DNA of 64,000 nt from Dactylonectria macrodidyma (Eukaryota > Ascomycota > Sordariomycetes > Hypocreales > Nectriaceae), in NCBI GenBank assembly GCA_020744425.1, contig JAGMUV010000018.1:372001-436000 (forward strand), read 5' to 3'. Within the stretch, counting starts at the first letter, position 1, and the number at the start of each line of letters is the position of its first letter. The notes beneath the pieces are model-generated. The model ran no database searches, had not been told where the DNA came from, and saw only the letters and a list, made by a program, of their open reading frames with translations. Below, piece by piece: positions 10,453-20,536 of the stretch. A program made the translations under genes and the position numbers.

Positions 10453-11746
10453 GATGCCGAAGTTGAGATTGATGAGAGAGAATTGATTTGCCTGTCAGTA
10501 TTGAGACGTTGGCCGAGTATATATTTATGGTTTTTTTTTTCTTTAAATATGCATTCCCTACCAGGCATCTACAAAGTTAGGCTACCTTGAAGGTGCCCGT
10601 GAGGATGCCTACATCTGTGTGACATGATGTGGCTCATATTCAAGTCATCTGGCGAGTTGTATTCATCAAGGATCCATAAAGTTTCCTCAGGGCTGCGTGC
10701 TGTTCGCTGTACTTTGAAACCTCGTGGCAGAGTAGGTGGTGTCAGTTCCCACATCTTCTGGTGTTGACCGTCGCTGGGCTGACAACCAGGCACCGAGATT
10801 CACACTGCACTATCAAGTTGACTGGCCGTTGACAGTTAGTTTTGCCTTGGCTGACTCACCTAAAATCGCTCCAACCTTTCAAGGCTTTTTAGCTTCCAGG
10901 CTTATTGGTGCTCATTTTATCAGGCGTGGTTGTGGCTTGGCCATGCTGACCATGACGGTCATTTTGACTCACCGGAACGAGGCTAAATAACGCCTTACGG
11001 AACAAAGTTGAGCCATATTTTGTCACCAGCCCAGGAGTCACTCTGTGTGTCAAATCGACCATGTCTTGACTAGACACATCGTCCGCGTCTAGAAACCACC
11101 AGCCAAGATGCCCAAGGCCATTTGTTTGCGAACTGTTGTAACCGCCCCAAGCCGAGCTCACAGTGCAGCCCAAAATTTACTTTAATGTCTAAGTAGGCAT
11201 TGAATTAACAGAAGTTTAGCCCGATTAGTGTCTCTAAGAGAAGCATGCTGTGGCATTTACCGTTCGTGGTGATGAAGTGGTCTATTATAAATTGAACAAT
11301 ACCCGACGTCAGCGCCCCTATCGGCGGAGGAAGGTGGTTTCTTGCGGATCATCACGGCCTCTATTTTCTCCACCAAGACATGACAAATGCCAGACATTTC
11401 ACCGAAAAAAATGCGCGGGTATCAAAGTACGAGATTTTATAGAGTCCATCGCAGATTAATTCATTAAGAATTACTCGCCGAGCTCGGCTTTGTCTGTGGA
11501 ACGATGATGAGAAGATGCTTTAGGGTAACTGACGACCGGAGGGTGGTGGAGCCCAAGATCTGCTGAGTCAGCACTCCGTCGCCGTGTCAACAAGACCAAG
11601 CGCGATGACGCAAACGAATCAACAACTACCATCATGGTTGTTCCATATGGATATTCTAGCACATCGCGAATTAGCGACAAAAACGACATAACGAAACGCT
11701 CTTGGGCGACAAGATCCTCAGCGAGCTCTCGAATACGCGTCTAGAA
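10453..11746. other. Intergenic, no gene recognised
   Basis: This gap lies between the divergently oriented CinA-like gene (minus) and the PDDEXK-like gene (plus). A poly-T tract sits at about 10530. The remaining frames are short, overlap each other on opposite strands and show no family signature. Confidence 0.55.
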
Positions 11747-13188
11747 ATGACAACTGAGCACGACGCAATCTCGTCGTGGCTTAAGACGATTCCCTCGTTC
11801 TCACGAACAGCGCCCCTCGACGACAAGACGACTTCCTCTCCGAGCCGCAAACGGCGCATCCTCCCATCACCGCCAATGTCAAACGACGGCTCACCTGCGA
11901 AACGAATTCGTCACGACCTCGATATTGACCCCGATGCAACGCCAACCAAGCCTCGCGCTGTGACAGCCGCAGAGTCTGACGTCTCGTCGGAGCACTCGTG
12001 GAGCAGCGCGGCGTCGGCGTCTCGGTTGAAGCGCAGCCGCAGCGGGAGAGCGAGCCCGACAAAGGGACTGGCGTTTTTGCGCATTGAACATATTATTGAT
12101 CATCGGTCGTTTGGCGGAAAGGAAGCCCCTCCGTTTGCGTTGAAGCAGCTCGTACGGTGCATCAAGCAGGATGCGTCTGGAACTGGGATTCTCTCGGCCC
12201 TGGACATGGTACGTTTTGGCTTGCGCGTTACTCGGCGTGAGAGAATAGTGGCTAATATTGCTCTGGATATAGGAACGCATGCAAAACAGCCCGCACGCCA
12301 ATTCGCTCTTTGACGACATCCTCGATACCCCCCACCTGGTCGACACCATGGGCCGACGAGAACAACTCGGCAAGCTTCCCGACATTGACACGCTGATTGG
12401 CATCTGGGAAGATGCCCAGGAATGCGAGCTCGACGGTCATTCCGAAGCGTCATGGAACTGCGCCGTCCACTTTCCCTTGCTGCGAGCCGCGCTTCGACTC
12501 GCCCAAGTCAACCAGCCAGATGGCCAGAAACAACCGCCTTTGCAGATCAAGGCCTTTAACGTGTATGCTCTCCTTTCCTCCGAGTCTTTCTACTGTTCTG
12601 ACATTGAGATGTAGCTCGACCGCCAAAGTCGCAAAGCCGTACACGACATCAACAATCCCCACTACTCACGACAAACGCGTCGACTTTTGCCTCTGCATCA
12701 AACCCGACAAATCGTCCCCTCTGGCCGACTCCCTATACCGCGTCGCTCAGCAATCCACACATCTCTCCGTCAACCACACCGACTATACCCCCCTCATCAA
12801 CAGCCCAATCAGTCTGAGCATCGAGACTAAGCGGACCGGCGAAGATTGGCAGACGGCGCTGGAGCAGATCAGCACGTGGATGGCGGGTCATTGGCGACGC
12901 CTCGACGAACTGGCGACGAGCGGTCCGCGGAAGCAGACAATAGAGAACCTGCAGTTCCTCCCGGGTATCATTATTCAGGGTCACGACTGGTTCTTTATTG
13001 CTGCCACGCGAGGGCGAACGCTGGACGGTAGTAACCAAAGAGAGACGATCATTTGGAGCAAGGTCTTGATTGGATCGACGGATGGGATTCAGGGCATATG
13101 CCAAATCATCATATTTCTCCAGAGGTTGGCTGCCTGGTCTGAAGAGGTATATTGGCCTTGGTTCAAGTCAATAGCACTCGAAGGATGA
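11747..13188 (+). CDS. PD-(D/E)XK nuclease-fold protein (PDDEXK_12-like)
   Basis: Exons 11747-12208, 12273-12562 and 12615-13188 encode 441 residues; introns are 64 and 52 bp. The first ATG after an open TTG stretch gives the family-like start MTTEHDAISSWLKTIPSF. The N-terminal third is Ser/Pro/Arg-rich and low in complexity (SPSRKRRILPSPP, AASASRLKRSRSGRASPTKG), with basic clusters that suggest nuclear targeting. It is followed by a helical segment (PDIDTLIGIWEDAQEC, HSEASWNCAVHFPLLRAAL). The C-terminal domain has the nuclease-like core: KRVDFCLCI with the Asp, then SLSIETKR with the E-x-K pair, then ALEQISTWMAGHW with a conserved Gln. This order matches a large uncharacterised fungal family with a predicted restriction-endonuclease fold. 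Nuclease activity is inferred from the fold only. It runs convergent with the kinase at 13260, with 71 bp between stops. Confidence 0.8.
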
Positions 13189-13259
13189 AATGGTTGGGTG
13201 CTGTGTATGATAATGATTTACGAATGACGAATAATGAACTATCCAATAATGCCAACATA

Positions 13260-14761
13260 TTACGAGATCTTCTTATTTAGAGCGCGTGGCTTCAAAAACC
13301 AGGGGTGCTCCAGTACCTTGTCTGCCGTGACTCGTTCTGTAGGATCGTAAGTAAAGATCCTGGACAAGAGGTCACGTAGCAGCTGTTGCTCAGATTCAGG
13401 TATTCTCGGAAACGCCTCAAGTATGCCATTCGTCTCCTCTGTGTAGCCAGCCATATACGTCCCGGCAACACAAACGGCTGTTGGCTTCCACAGTCTCGAT
13501 TTAAACGCAGGCGAGTAGGACACCCTGAGTGCGGCCTCGTCGTCAAACAAGACACCATCGATCTCCTCATCCGGGATGTCAACCGCTTCGCCTTGGCGAT
13601 TGATGAATAGACTGGATGGTTCATCGGGGACAGCGCGCACTCGGTCCTTCAACGGCCGCGTCTCGTCCAAACTCCAAAATAGCTCGCCATCGTCTCCATC
13701 CGACACAGCAAACCCCTCACCGTCGAACTTGGTTCCCTTCCATTCATTAGGTAGCGGGCCTAGCGTCTTCTCCACTTGTCGGAGGGCGTCTTCAGGGCAG
13801 TTGGTATCATAGTCGAAGAAGAGGTCGTCGCCAGAGCGCATCCGGTAGATGGCACAGCCGAGGGCCCAGATATCCGACGCAGGGCTTGCGGGTTGTCCAA
13901 CTATGACTTCGGGTGCCATGTACTTAGCTGGGATGCCGGGCTGTTCTAGCGCCGAGCCTGTAGTGCTGAAGGATTGATCGAAGTCGATGATGCAGATCTC
14001 GCTGCTCAGCACGTTGGTGCTTGAGGAGCAAAGGTCTAAGAGCACCACGATATACCTGGGACCATGCGGTCCTGAGGGCTTCCCTGAATATGTTCGAAGT
14101 GGCGCGGTCTGGGGAGAACCGAATAACTTGAATAGATCAGAGTCTGAGTATGAGCCAAAGTCGTCCTTGAGACGCAACACCATGTTGCTCGTGGTAAAGT
14201 CTTATTGCTGTCAGCTTCATTTCTGTAAGCGCCTTTTCGGAATCAGTGGCTCAACTCACCTCCGTGACAAAGGCCGTTCGAATGAAGCAGCGCAAGAGCA
14301 CAGGCTGCTTGGAGAGACACCTCAGCAACAAACCCCGGCTTCATCCTCGAGTAGATGCCTCTTGACAGCCTTGACATGTCAGGGCCGAACACCGGCATCA
14401 CGAGACAGATATGTCGGCCGTTTGGCCCATCAATCCAGAAATGCCGGTCGGTCACGGAAAAGAGACGCGTGTCGGGAATGGTGAGGTGGTTGGAGATGAT
14501 AGAACGTGCCTCGTACGTCGACGACTCTCGAGCGGCCACTATCTTCAAGGCGATCCAGCGGCCAGAGGCGGCATCATCGGCGAGCCAGACGGTGAAGAAA
14601 CCGCCAAAACCAAGCTTGTGGACGACTCGGTATCGATCATCGTAGATATCGCCGAGATGAACCGGGTGGAAGCCTCCGGGTTCGTAGTTCTCTAGGTCCT
14701 CGCATTCCCCGAGGTCGAAGGGGCAGTACGTCCACGGGTAGGAATTTGCATCCGAGTCCAT
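13260..14761 (-). CDS. SRPK-like Ser/Thr protein kinase
   Basis: Exon 1 is 14761-14260, intron 14259-14201 (59 bp, GTGAGT donor) and exon 2 14200-13260, giving 480 residues. The start resembles fungal SRPKs (ENYEPGGFHPVHLGDIYDDRY). The Gly loop is LGFGGFFTVW (50-59), the ATP-binding Lys is in ALK at 73, and the catalytic loop is HGDFTTSN (166-173), with G in place of R in the HRD motif. The activation segment begins IIDFD, not DFG. After that the SRPK pattern continues: PAKYMAPEVI, SDIWALGCAIY, and a C-terminal RIFTYDPTERVTADKVLEHPWF. The catalytic Asp and the Asn of the loop are present, so activity is possible. SRPKs phosphorylate SR-type splicing factors, but fungal genomes hold many expanded copies of unknown substrate, and this looks like one of those. 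It shares a 3' boundary with the PDDEXK-like gene. Confidence 0.85.
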
Positions 14762-15104
14762 GGAAGTGTCAGATCAGATGATAATATGAGGATGAAGCGA
14801 TTGGTGGACAAGAACATGAATTGAAGGTGGATTGCTCAAGAGAATGGAAGGCGGCGGAGTTGCAGAATTGAAGTTGTTGCCTGAGTCTGCTGAATCACAG
14901 AGGATGCGGGGCCCTGCTTTTCTAGACAATGGATGCCTGGCCTGCGAGTTGCTCTTTGTTCAACCAACCTCTTAGCAGATCGAGATGCTCAATAATCTGA
15001 ATCACAGATACTTGATAAACAATGCCATTAGTAATATGCTGAATATGAAACAAAAAGTAAGAGTAAATTAAGTAAATGTGACATCACCTCATTCGTCAGT
15101 CTAC
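14762..15104. other. Intergenic, no gene recognised
   Basis: Promoter side of the SRPK-like gene on the right of its start, and the 3' side of the gene ending at 15105. AT-rich between about 15000 and 15080. Nothing else is seen. Confidence 0.5.
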
Positions 15105-16550
15105 TCAATGCATAGCCATAAAGTCTCCTGGCACAACGACTGGCACGAAATGCCTCGAACCACCTGTACCCTGCGACCCCGTCTCCCACGAAGCAGCCTC
15201 CCAGCCCTCGCTGAAGTTATCGACAACTCGTGAGACCTGATGGCGCACATATTTAGGTTCCTTGTCAGCCCCCTCGTAGAAGATCCAGACGGCGTCGTTT
15301 GCGACAACCAGGTATGGCTGGCATCCTTCTGCTGCTAGTGGGAGTGACTCTACAGCGTGCTGCTTGTCTTCGGGTTCTACGCTCAAGACTGGGTCTGGAC
15401 CTTGAGGCTGCAAATAACGGGATGAGAGGATCGACCATCTCGGGCGCGTGGTGATACTGGAAGTGTGCGCTGTTGTTCGCGTTTCCTCAGTCGTGGCGGC
15501 GGTGCATGGCATCTTGTCGCAAAAGTCGGTGAAGCGTGCTGAGCCGGCATACCTCGCTCGCGCGTAATGCAATGCTCCTTCGTAGAAATAGAACAGGAAG
15601 AGATACGATATGCGATCGATATCCAGTACGAGAGGAGCCACGTTGGAAACCCCCAACGGCAGCTCGAAATTCTGCACTTGCCATCGAAGCCCTCGGTCCT
15701 CGTTAGCTTCGTCCATGGATGACGATTCCGCAAAAACCATAGTGTCGTTCGTCATGTGCAGCGAGAGTACGCTGGCCGTCTTGGCTCGGTTCAGGCACAG
15801 CGTGGCGAGCACGAGATAACGCATCCGAGACCCGATGGAACAGACGTATAGCGGGATGGTCGACGAGGACGGTGGCCAGCAGCCCGTCTCTGATGCCGCA
15901 GGAGTACTTACGGTGCGGACGGTCTGCTCATGAGGCTTGTATTCCTGCTTGATGCGGAGCGAATGATAGAAATCTCGCCCGAGTTTCTTGGAGCGGTACT
16001 TGACCTCTACCGTGCCATCGCCATTGTCCATGGCAATGGCCGTGAGTATTCCAGAGCTTTGAGTTGAATGACGATCTCCGGAGCCGCGCCAGATGTCGGA
16101 TCTGATGGACCCGATTGGGGAGAGGTGCTTTGCGTCACTGAGCCCAGCGGGTGCTCCGTTGAAGAGTCTCTCCATAGCCTGGACTTCCATGAGACGAATG
16201 CCGGGTCCCCATCGACTGAACTCGACGTCAACGTGCTCGCCGGCGATCAGGCTGTGAATCATGATGGAGCTCGAGGTACTGTCGTACGAGACAAGAGGCG
16301 GTAGATGAGCCTGCGAGCTGCCGCCATCCGTCCCCTTCTCGCTTTCTCTTGGCCCTAGCTCATTGATTCTGTCCGGGATGGCCTCTGGGATTGGAAGAGC
16401 ATCCTGCTGTTGGCTGCCGACGGGACAATCTAGGATCCAGAACTGAACGCGTGGAGGAGTCTTCTGCGGGCTGCTTTCCCACTCGACAAGGACAATTGTC
16501 TTGGCGAAGTCCTGGCGTTTGGACATAGAGGATGATATGAACCTGCCCAT
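15105..16550 (-). CDS. Hypothetical protein, 481 residues
   Basis: A single uninterrupted frame of 481 codons with fungal-like codon use; the start is MGRFISSSMSKRQD, with a second possible Met at residue 9. I do not recognise the family. The protein lacks a signal peptide and clear membrane spans. Its middle and C-terminal parts show recurring short beta-strand-like segments ending in aromatic residues (for example VWIFYEGADK, LFLFYFYEGALHYAR, LVLATLCLN, SILTAIAM-like stretches) separated by polar loops. This suggests a repeated beta-sheet fold such as a propeller, but no repeat alignment was done. A Ser/Thr/Pro-rich linker is near residues 360-390. It is co-oriented with the SRPK-like kinase upstream of it on the minus strand; the 343-bp gap argues for separate promoters. 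Confidence 0.65.
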   Translation of the reverse strand: MGRFISSSMSKRQDFAKTIVLVEWESSPQKTPPRVQFWILDCPVGSQQQDALPIPEAIPDRINELGPRESEKGTDGGSSQAHLPPLVSYDSTSSSIMIHSLIAGEHVDVEFSRWGPGIRLMEVQAMERLFNGAPAGLSDAKHLSPIGSIRSDIWRGSGDRHSTQSSGILTAIAMDNGDGTVEVKYRSKKLGRDFYHSLRIKQEYKPHEQTVRTVSTPAASETGCWPPSSSTIPLYVCSIGSRMRYLVLATLCLNRAKTASVLSLHMTNDTMVFAESSSMDEANEDRGLRWQVQNFELPLGVSNVAPLVLDIDRISYLFLFYFYEGALHYARARYAGSARFTDFCDKMPCTAATTEETRTTAHTSSITTRPRWSILSSRYLQPQGPDPVLSVEPEDKQHAVESLPLAAEGCQPYLVVANDAVWIFYEGADKEPKYVRHQVSRVVDNFSEGWEAASWETGSQGTGGSRHFVPVVVPGDFMAMH

Positions 16551-17681
16551 ATTTGGTGTTGATACTGTGGCGAGAGTGAGAAATGAAACTTGGTGTCGGT
16601 GTTTGGCTTCACGGAGGGATTTTTCAAGGAGGAAAAAAATAGAAGAAGATGAGAGAGATGGATGGCGAGTTGGAGTTATCTTGGTGATGAATCAAAGTAC
16701 ACGTGTAGACAACACGACCAGGTCAACAAGTCGACTATCTTGGTGTTGCTGCCTGCCAGCTAAATTAGGGGCATAACGTAAGCAGAATGACCAGCATTAA
16801 ACCCCTTGCGGAACGGCAAAGATTGAAAACTTGATTATGTAAGATATTTCATGATTAAAAGGATTTAAAATTATCTATTAATATTATATTTATTATAAGT
16901 TATTGTATTATTTTTTTAATATTAAGAATTAATTATAATATTTAAATTAATTTAAATAACAATAATTAGGGTCGTGGACGTGGTCTTACTCTTTTCGTAG
17001 GCAACATCTTGACGCCGATGACACGACAGCTTGTGCCAGCCCATACGGATGAGGAACCCATGGCTAATCGCGGCGCTGAAGCAGGCCTTTCTTTTTTTGG
17101 CCCCTCATGGTGTGGCGAAAACTATCGCGTGGTTGTTGAGCGAGGCTTGTCTTCATGTCAACGGAACCAACAAGCCTGAGTGGCGGTGACCTCGGGCGTC
17201 TTTGGCCTTTACAAGACACTCGGCTAGGATGTTCGAATAGGTTTCAATAAGACAAAATTCTTACGCCCCGGAGCTTTAGGCTTAGGGTTATATAAGGCTT
17301 ATGATAAAATTCACTAAGGAGTAGGGTCATAACCGTCTAAAGGTTAAGTAGGAAGCTCGATATTATGACCGGCACTGTTTTTATCTTGTATAAATGGACC
17401 ATTTCGAGTCACCTTAAATATGTTTATCAAATAAGGTTTCTTTGAGTATTCCATCTTGATCTTCGCTCGATATTCTCAACATGACCAGCTTTGGCTTCTT
17501 TCATCCAACTTTTATTTCTTTCTAAGAAAGATATCACTGGAAGATATCATTGGCTATTCGCACAAGGCAACTTTCCTCGAACCTCGTACTAGTAACAACG
17601 CTTAAGCTTTCGCCGTATCATAATTCATTATTTCAAACGACGCCGAAAATAACCTTGTTTGGAGTTCAGGAATATCTCCCG
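16551..17681. repeat. Gap with an AT-rich block at about 16855-16970
   Basis: Between about 16855 and 16970 the sequence is almost pure A and T (long runs of TAAT, TTATTATA and AATTAA type) in a region otherwise near 50% GC. No coding frame crosses it. Such isolated AT islands in fungal genomes are often remnants of transposons altered by C-to-T mutation (RIP), but no transposon motif is readable here. The rest of the gap holds the promoter side of the hypothetical gene and no recognisable gene. Confidence 0.55.
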
Positions 17682-18256
17682 ATGACGTGTGGGCAAGACT
17701 CACAGAAGCCCCGCTGCTTGTTCATCCAGATTTCCGGCGCACGTGGTTCTGGGAAGAGCACCATGGCGATGCTACTGCAGCAATCTATAGGCGGAATGGT
17801 AGTCGACCATGATGTTTTGAGGTCGGCCCTCCTCTTGGACAACGACGCTCGTTCGATGAGGCAGCGAAATAAGCGTATCGACTTCAGTGGAGGCTTGCCG
17901 AAGATGAGATGAAACAAGGCTACAGCGTCATCATCGATAATACCTGCAATCTTCAGGAGATTTTCGACCGAGGGACCGCTCTCGTTAAAGAATACGAGGC
18001 TACACACTGGTATGTCGAGTGAAAGGTCGAGGACATCGACCTGCTGGACGAAAGATTGCGCAAGCGTGCCTCGATGAAGAGTCAGCAGACCAGTATCAAT
18101 AGTCCCCCTGCAGCCGCAAGAAGCGCTCGTGTAGGCCAAGACTCTCATGCTACCTTCAGGAGGTGGAATGAGAGCCTGTGCCCTCCGGAGCACAATGTTA
18201 TCATAGTGGATTCGACGGGCGACCTAGAGAAGCTGCGGGACCATATCTTGGAGTAG
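17682..18256 (+). pseudogene. P-loop kinase pseudogene
   Basis: The frame beginning at about 17682 (the ATG of MTCGQDSQKPRC) contains a clear Walker A loop, SGARGSGKSTMAML, followed by VVDHDVLRSALLLDN, as in fungal zeta-toxin or chloramphenicol-phosphotransferase-like P-loop kinases. It goes out of frame after about 17845. A second frame then picks up the family sequence: FDEAAK, stop, AYRLQWRLAEDEMKQ, SVIIDNTCNLQEIFDRG, ATHWYVE, stop, KVEDIDLLDERLRKRAS, with a tail FRRWNESLCPPEHNVIIVDS. So there is at least one frameshift and two in-frame stops (TAA near 17870, TGA near 18020). The original protein would have been an ATP-dependent small-molecule kinase, substrate unknown. The upstream start is uncertain because the frame is open from 17550 without a good ATG. 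Confidence 0.7.
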
Positions 18257-20536
18257 ATTGTCGGGTCGGGGTATGGATGTGCAGACCTGTAATGAGTGAG
18301 TGATTCTTTCTTGGTAGAATGTTACATCGGCTGATATTATGACAGATTTATTTACCTATCGTTTAGATTACCGGTACACGATGATGTTCGACTCGTATCT
18401 CCTTAGGTGTTCTACTCCTTGGCGCACTTTTGGTACTTCTCCAGGTTGACAGTCACTAAGCTGCCAGTACACAGTGTTGCTTTAGTCGTGCTCCCCAAGT
18501 ATTAGAACACCTAAGGAGATAGCTAAGAGAAGGAGGCTTCTTCAATGCATTCTAACCTTCTACGTCCGAGAAACCAAGCCAGAAAGGCGCCCCCAGACAC
18601 AAAGACACCACCTGCTACTCTACTAGGCGATGGGCTTCAGGGGTCTCTTGACTCCAGGAGGGTTATCGGGCCTTTTCCATTCGGCGCAGCGCTATTAATT
18701 TGCGGGGCCCCGGATGTTGAGAGAGCCAGACGTGAGAGACTGCGAAATGTCAAGCCTCAGGTTTAGCGTCTGATATCGACGAGAGTAGGCGGAAAGCATC
18801 GAAGGATAATTCCCGTAGGGTCGAGGGGTAGTGCTGATGGATAAATGATCCTAGAAAGTTAATAGTGCTACAGGAGGTCCAGAAAAGTCCCTCACACCAA
18901 GTCCATCAGCGGATGCCTCGCGTCTCGATATCCCAGAAGAGCACTCGGGTATTTTCGCAGTCCGAGGTTCTTGTTCATCCACTGAACTCATTGCAGAGAC
19001 ATAATCACGGCCCAGTTAGTTTCCGCACACCAGTAACCAAGACGCCATCAACCTTAAGTTGTCAAGGCCGTATCACATACCTCGGCACCCTCGATGAGTC
19101 TAACAGAGAACCTGCATCAGACCCCTGTATGCCTCCGTCGAAATCAGCCTAGCCCAGCTCAAGGTGCGCAGCCGCGGGATGCAGGGGTAAGAAAGGGCCG
19201 ATAGATCTAATCCTTGACAGCCAGGCACAGACAACGCGATCTAGGCAAAAAATGTGTGACGGAAGAAGCGTAGCAGCAGTCACCATCGCGTGACTCGACC
19301 TGAAATGTGTCATGTCCCTGCCCAGACGCCCGGGAGAGCACAACCAGCCCTACAGAGTGAGACATGAATACAGGGTTGCTGATGAGACTATTCACATTCG
19401 CTAGGCGTTCTCTCGGCGAAACTCGACACATGGCAACGCCTTCTAGTGCTTGGTGGCTGAGGTGCCCATTGGCTGGACGAGGTTCGATGCGAGTTTCTGC
19501 GGAGCCCTGACTCGGAGCGGTTCTCCGGCTTGCGCGCGCAACGAATAACAGATGAAAAAAAAAATAAGGGGCTGAAAAACTTGATGTTAGAAGACTGCTG
19601 AGTTATGTAGTTAGTCTTTCTCCATGGGGAAACGTGCGGGGGCCTTAGCTCCAGAGGCAAGTGGATTTGGGCGCGGTTAGAAGCGGATGCGATACACTAG
19701 GACAGGAGAGCTGGAAACTACGGAGAGCCAGGGGAAATTCAGGGACATCTTGTGACCTTTATTTTAATAATACTCCGTTGCCTTTATTCAATCGTTACGT
19801 GAAGTATTGCGCTGGCTGAATCTACGAATGTCCTGAAGAGGGAGGTGAGTTGGTTGTGTAATCAAGCCATGTCCACTTGGTGGCAGTGAATTACTCAGGC
19901 CTGACCATTGCGTTCGCAGCAGGCAAGACTATTTCAGCTTGGAGCTAGAACAAATCGGTCTTGACAGAGGCGCAATATTTTAGCTATTTAGCGAAATGCC
20001 AAGGAACAAAGCAAGGGCGATAAGATACCCCGAGCCTATTTGAGACACTTTAGATCGAGTTGGCCTCATAGTTTTAACCTTCGAGTGCTTACGTGCAGTC
20101 TCTTCAACGGCTTCTCTGGAACAGTGGCGATCACCGTTCAAGCCTCTAACTAGTAAAGGCGGCAGAGCTAAACCCGGCGAGGTTGAAGATTAGCTAGCGC
20201 GGGCCCATCGCCCCGGAGATTCTTTACCCACCTCCAGACTCTTCTCCCCGTCTCGATCCACCTCCGCCCATGGGAAGACATGAGCCACGCCGAAGAACGG
20301 CCGCGAAAGAGCGGGATAGCGGAACCTGGGGTGCATTCTCTAAAGAACCCCAGCCGACGGTAGAGAATGGATCCGGCCGGGGCAGAAAGGGGAATATCGA
20401 GGCATGTGCTTGTGTTGCATTGCATTTTATATATCTCTGACGCAGGATGCATCCCTGGTTAGTCGAAGCTGGGGCTGCCGATCTCATGAAAACGGCCGAA
20501 AGGCATCCACTCCTTTTTACTTTTATTTAATTCACC
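18257..20536. other. Long intergenic, no gene recognised, contains a small inverted-repeat element
   Basis: More than 2 kb without a coding signal. Apart from the inverted-repeat element at 18396-18521 (listed separately), it holds a 10-base A run near 19557 and AT-rich segments around 19760. Frames on both strands are short and overlapping. The segment after about 20480 is the promoter side of the transporter gene. Confidence 0.55.
18396..18521. mobile_element. MITE-like inverted-repeat element
   Basis: A perfect 19-bp inverted repeat, TATCTCCTTAGGTGTTCTA at 18396-18414 and its reverse complement at 18503-18521, flanks an 88-bp non-coding middle. The outermost TA on each side can be read as a TA target-site duplication around 17-bp terminal repeats, the pattern of Tc1/mariner-derived miniature elements. 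No transposase is encoded. A simple cruciform or regulatory hairpin with the same arms is the alternative; copies elsewhere in the genome would decide. Confidence 0.5.

Noticed and set aside
19476..19500. Possible tRNA B-box-like GGTTCGATGC sequence
   Set aside because: No acceptor or anticodon stem could be drawn around it.
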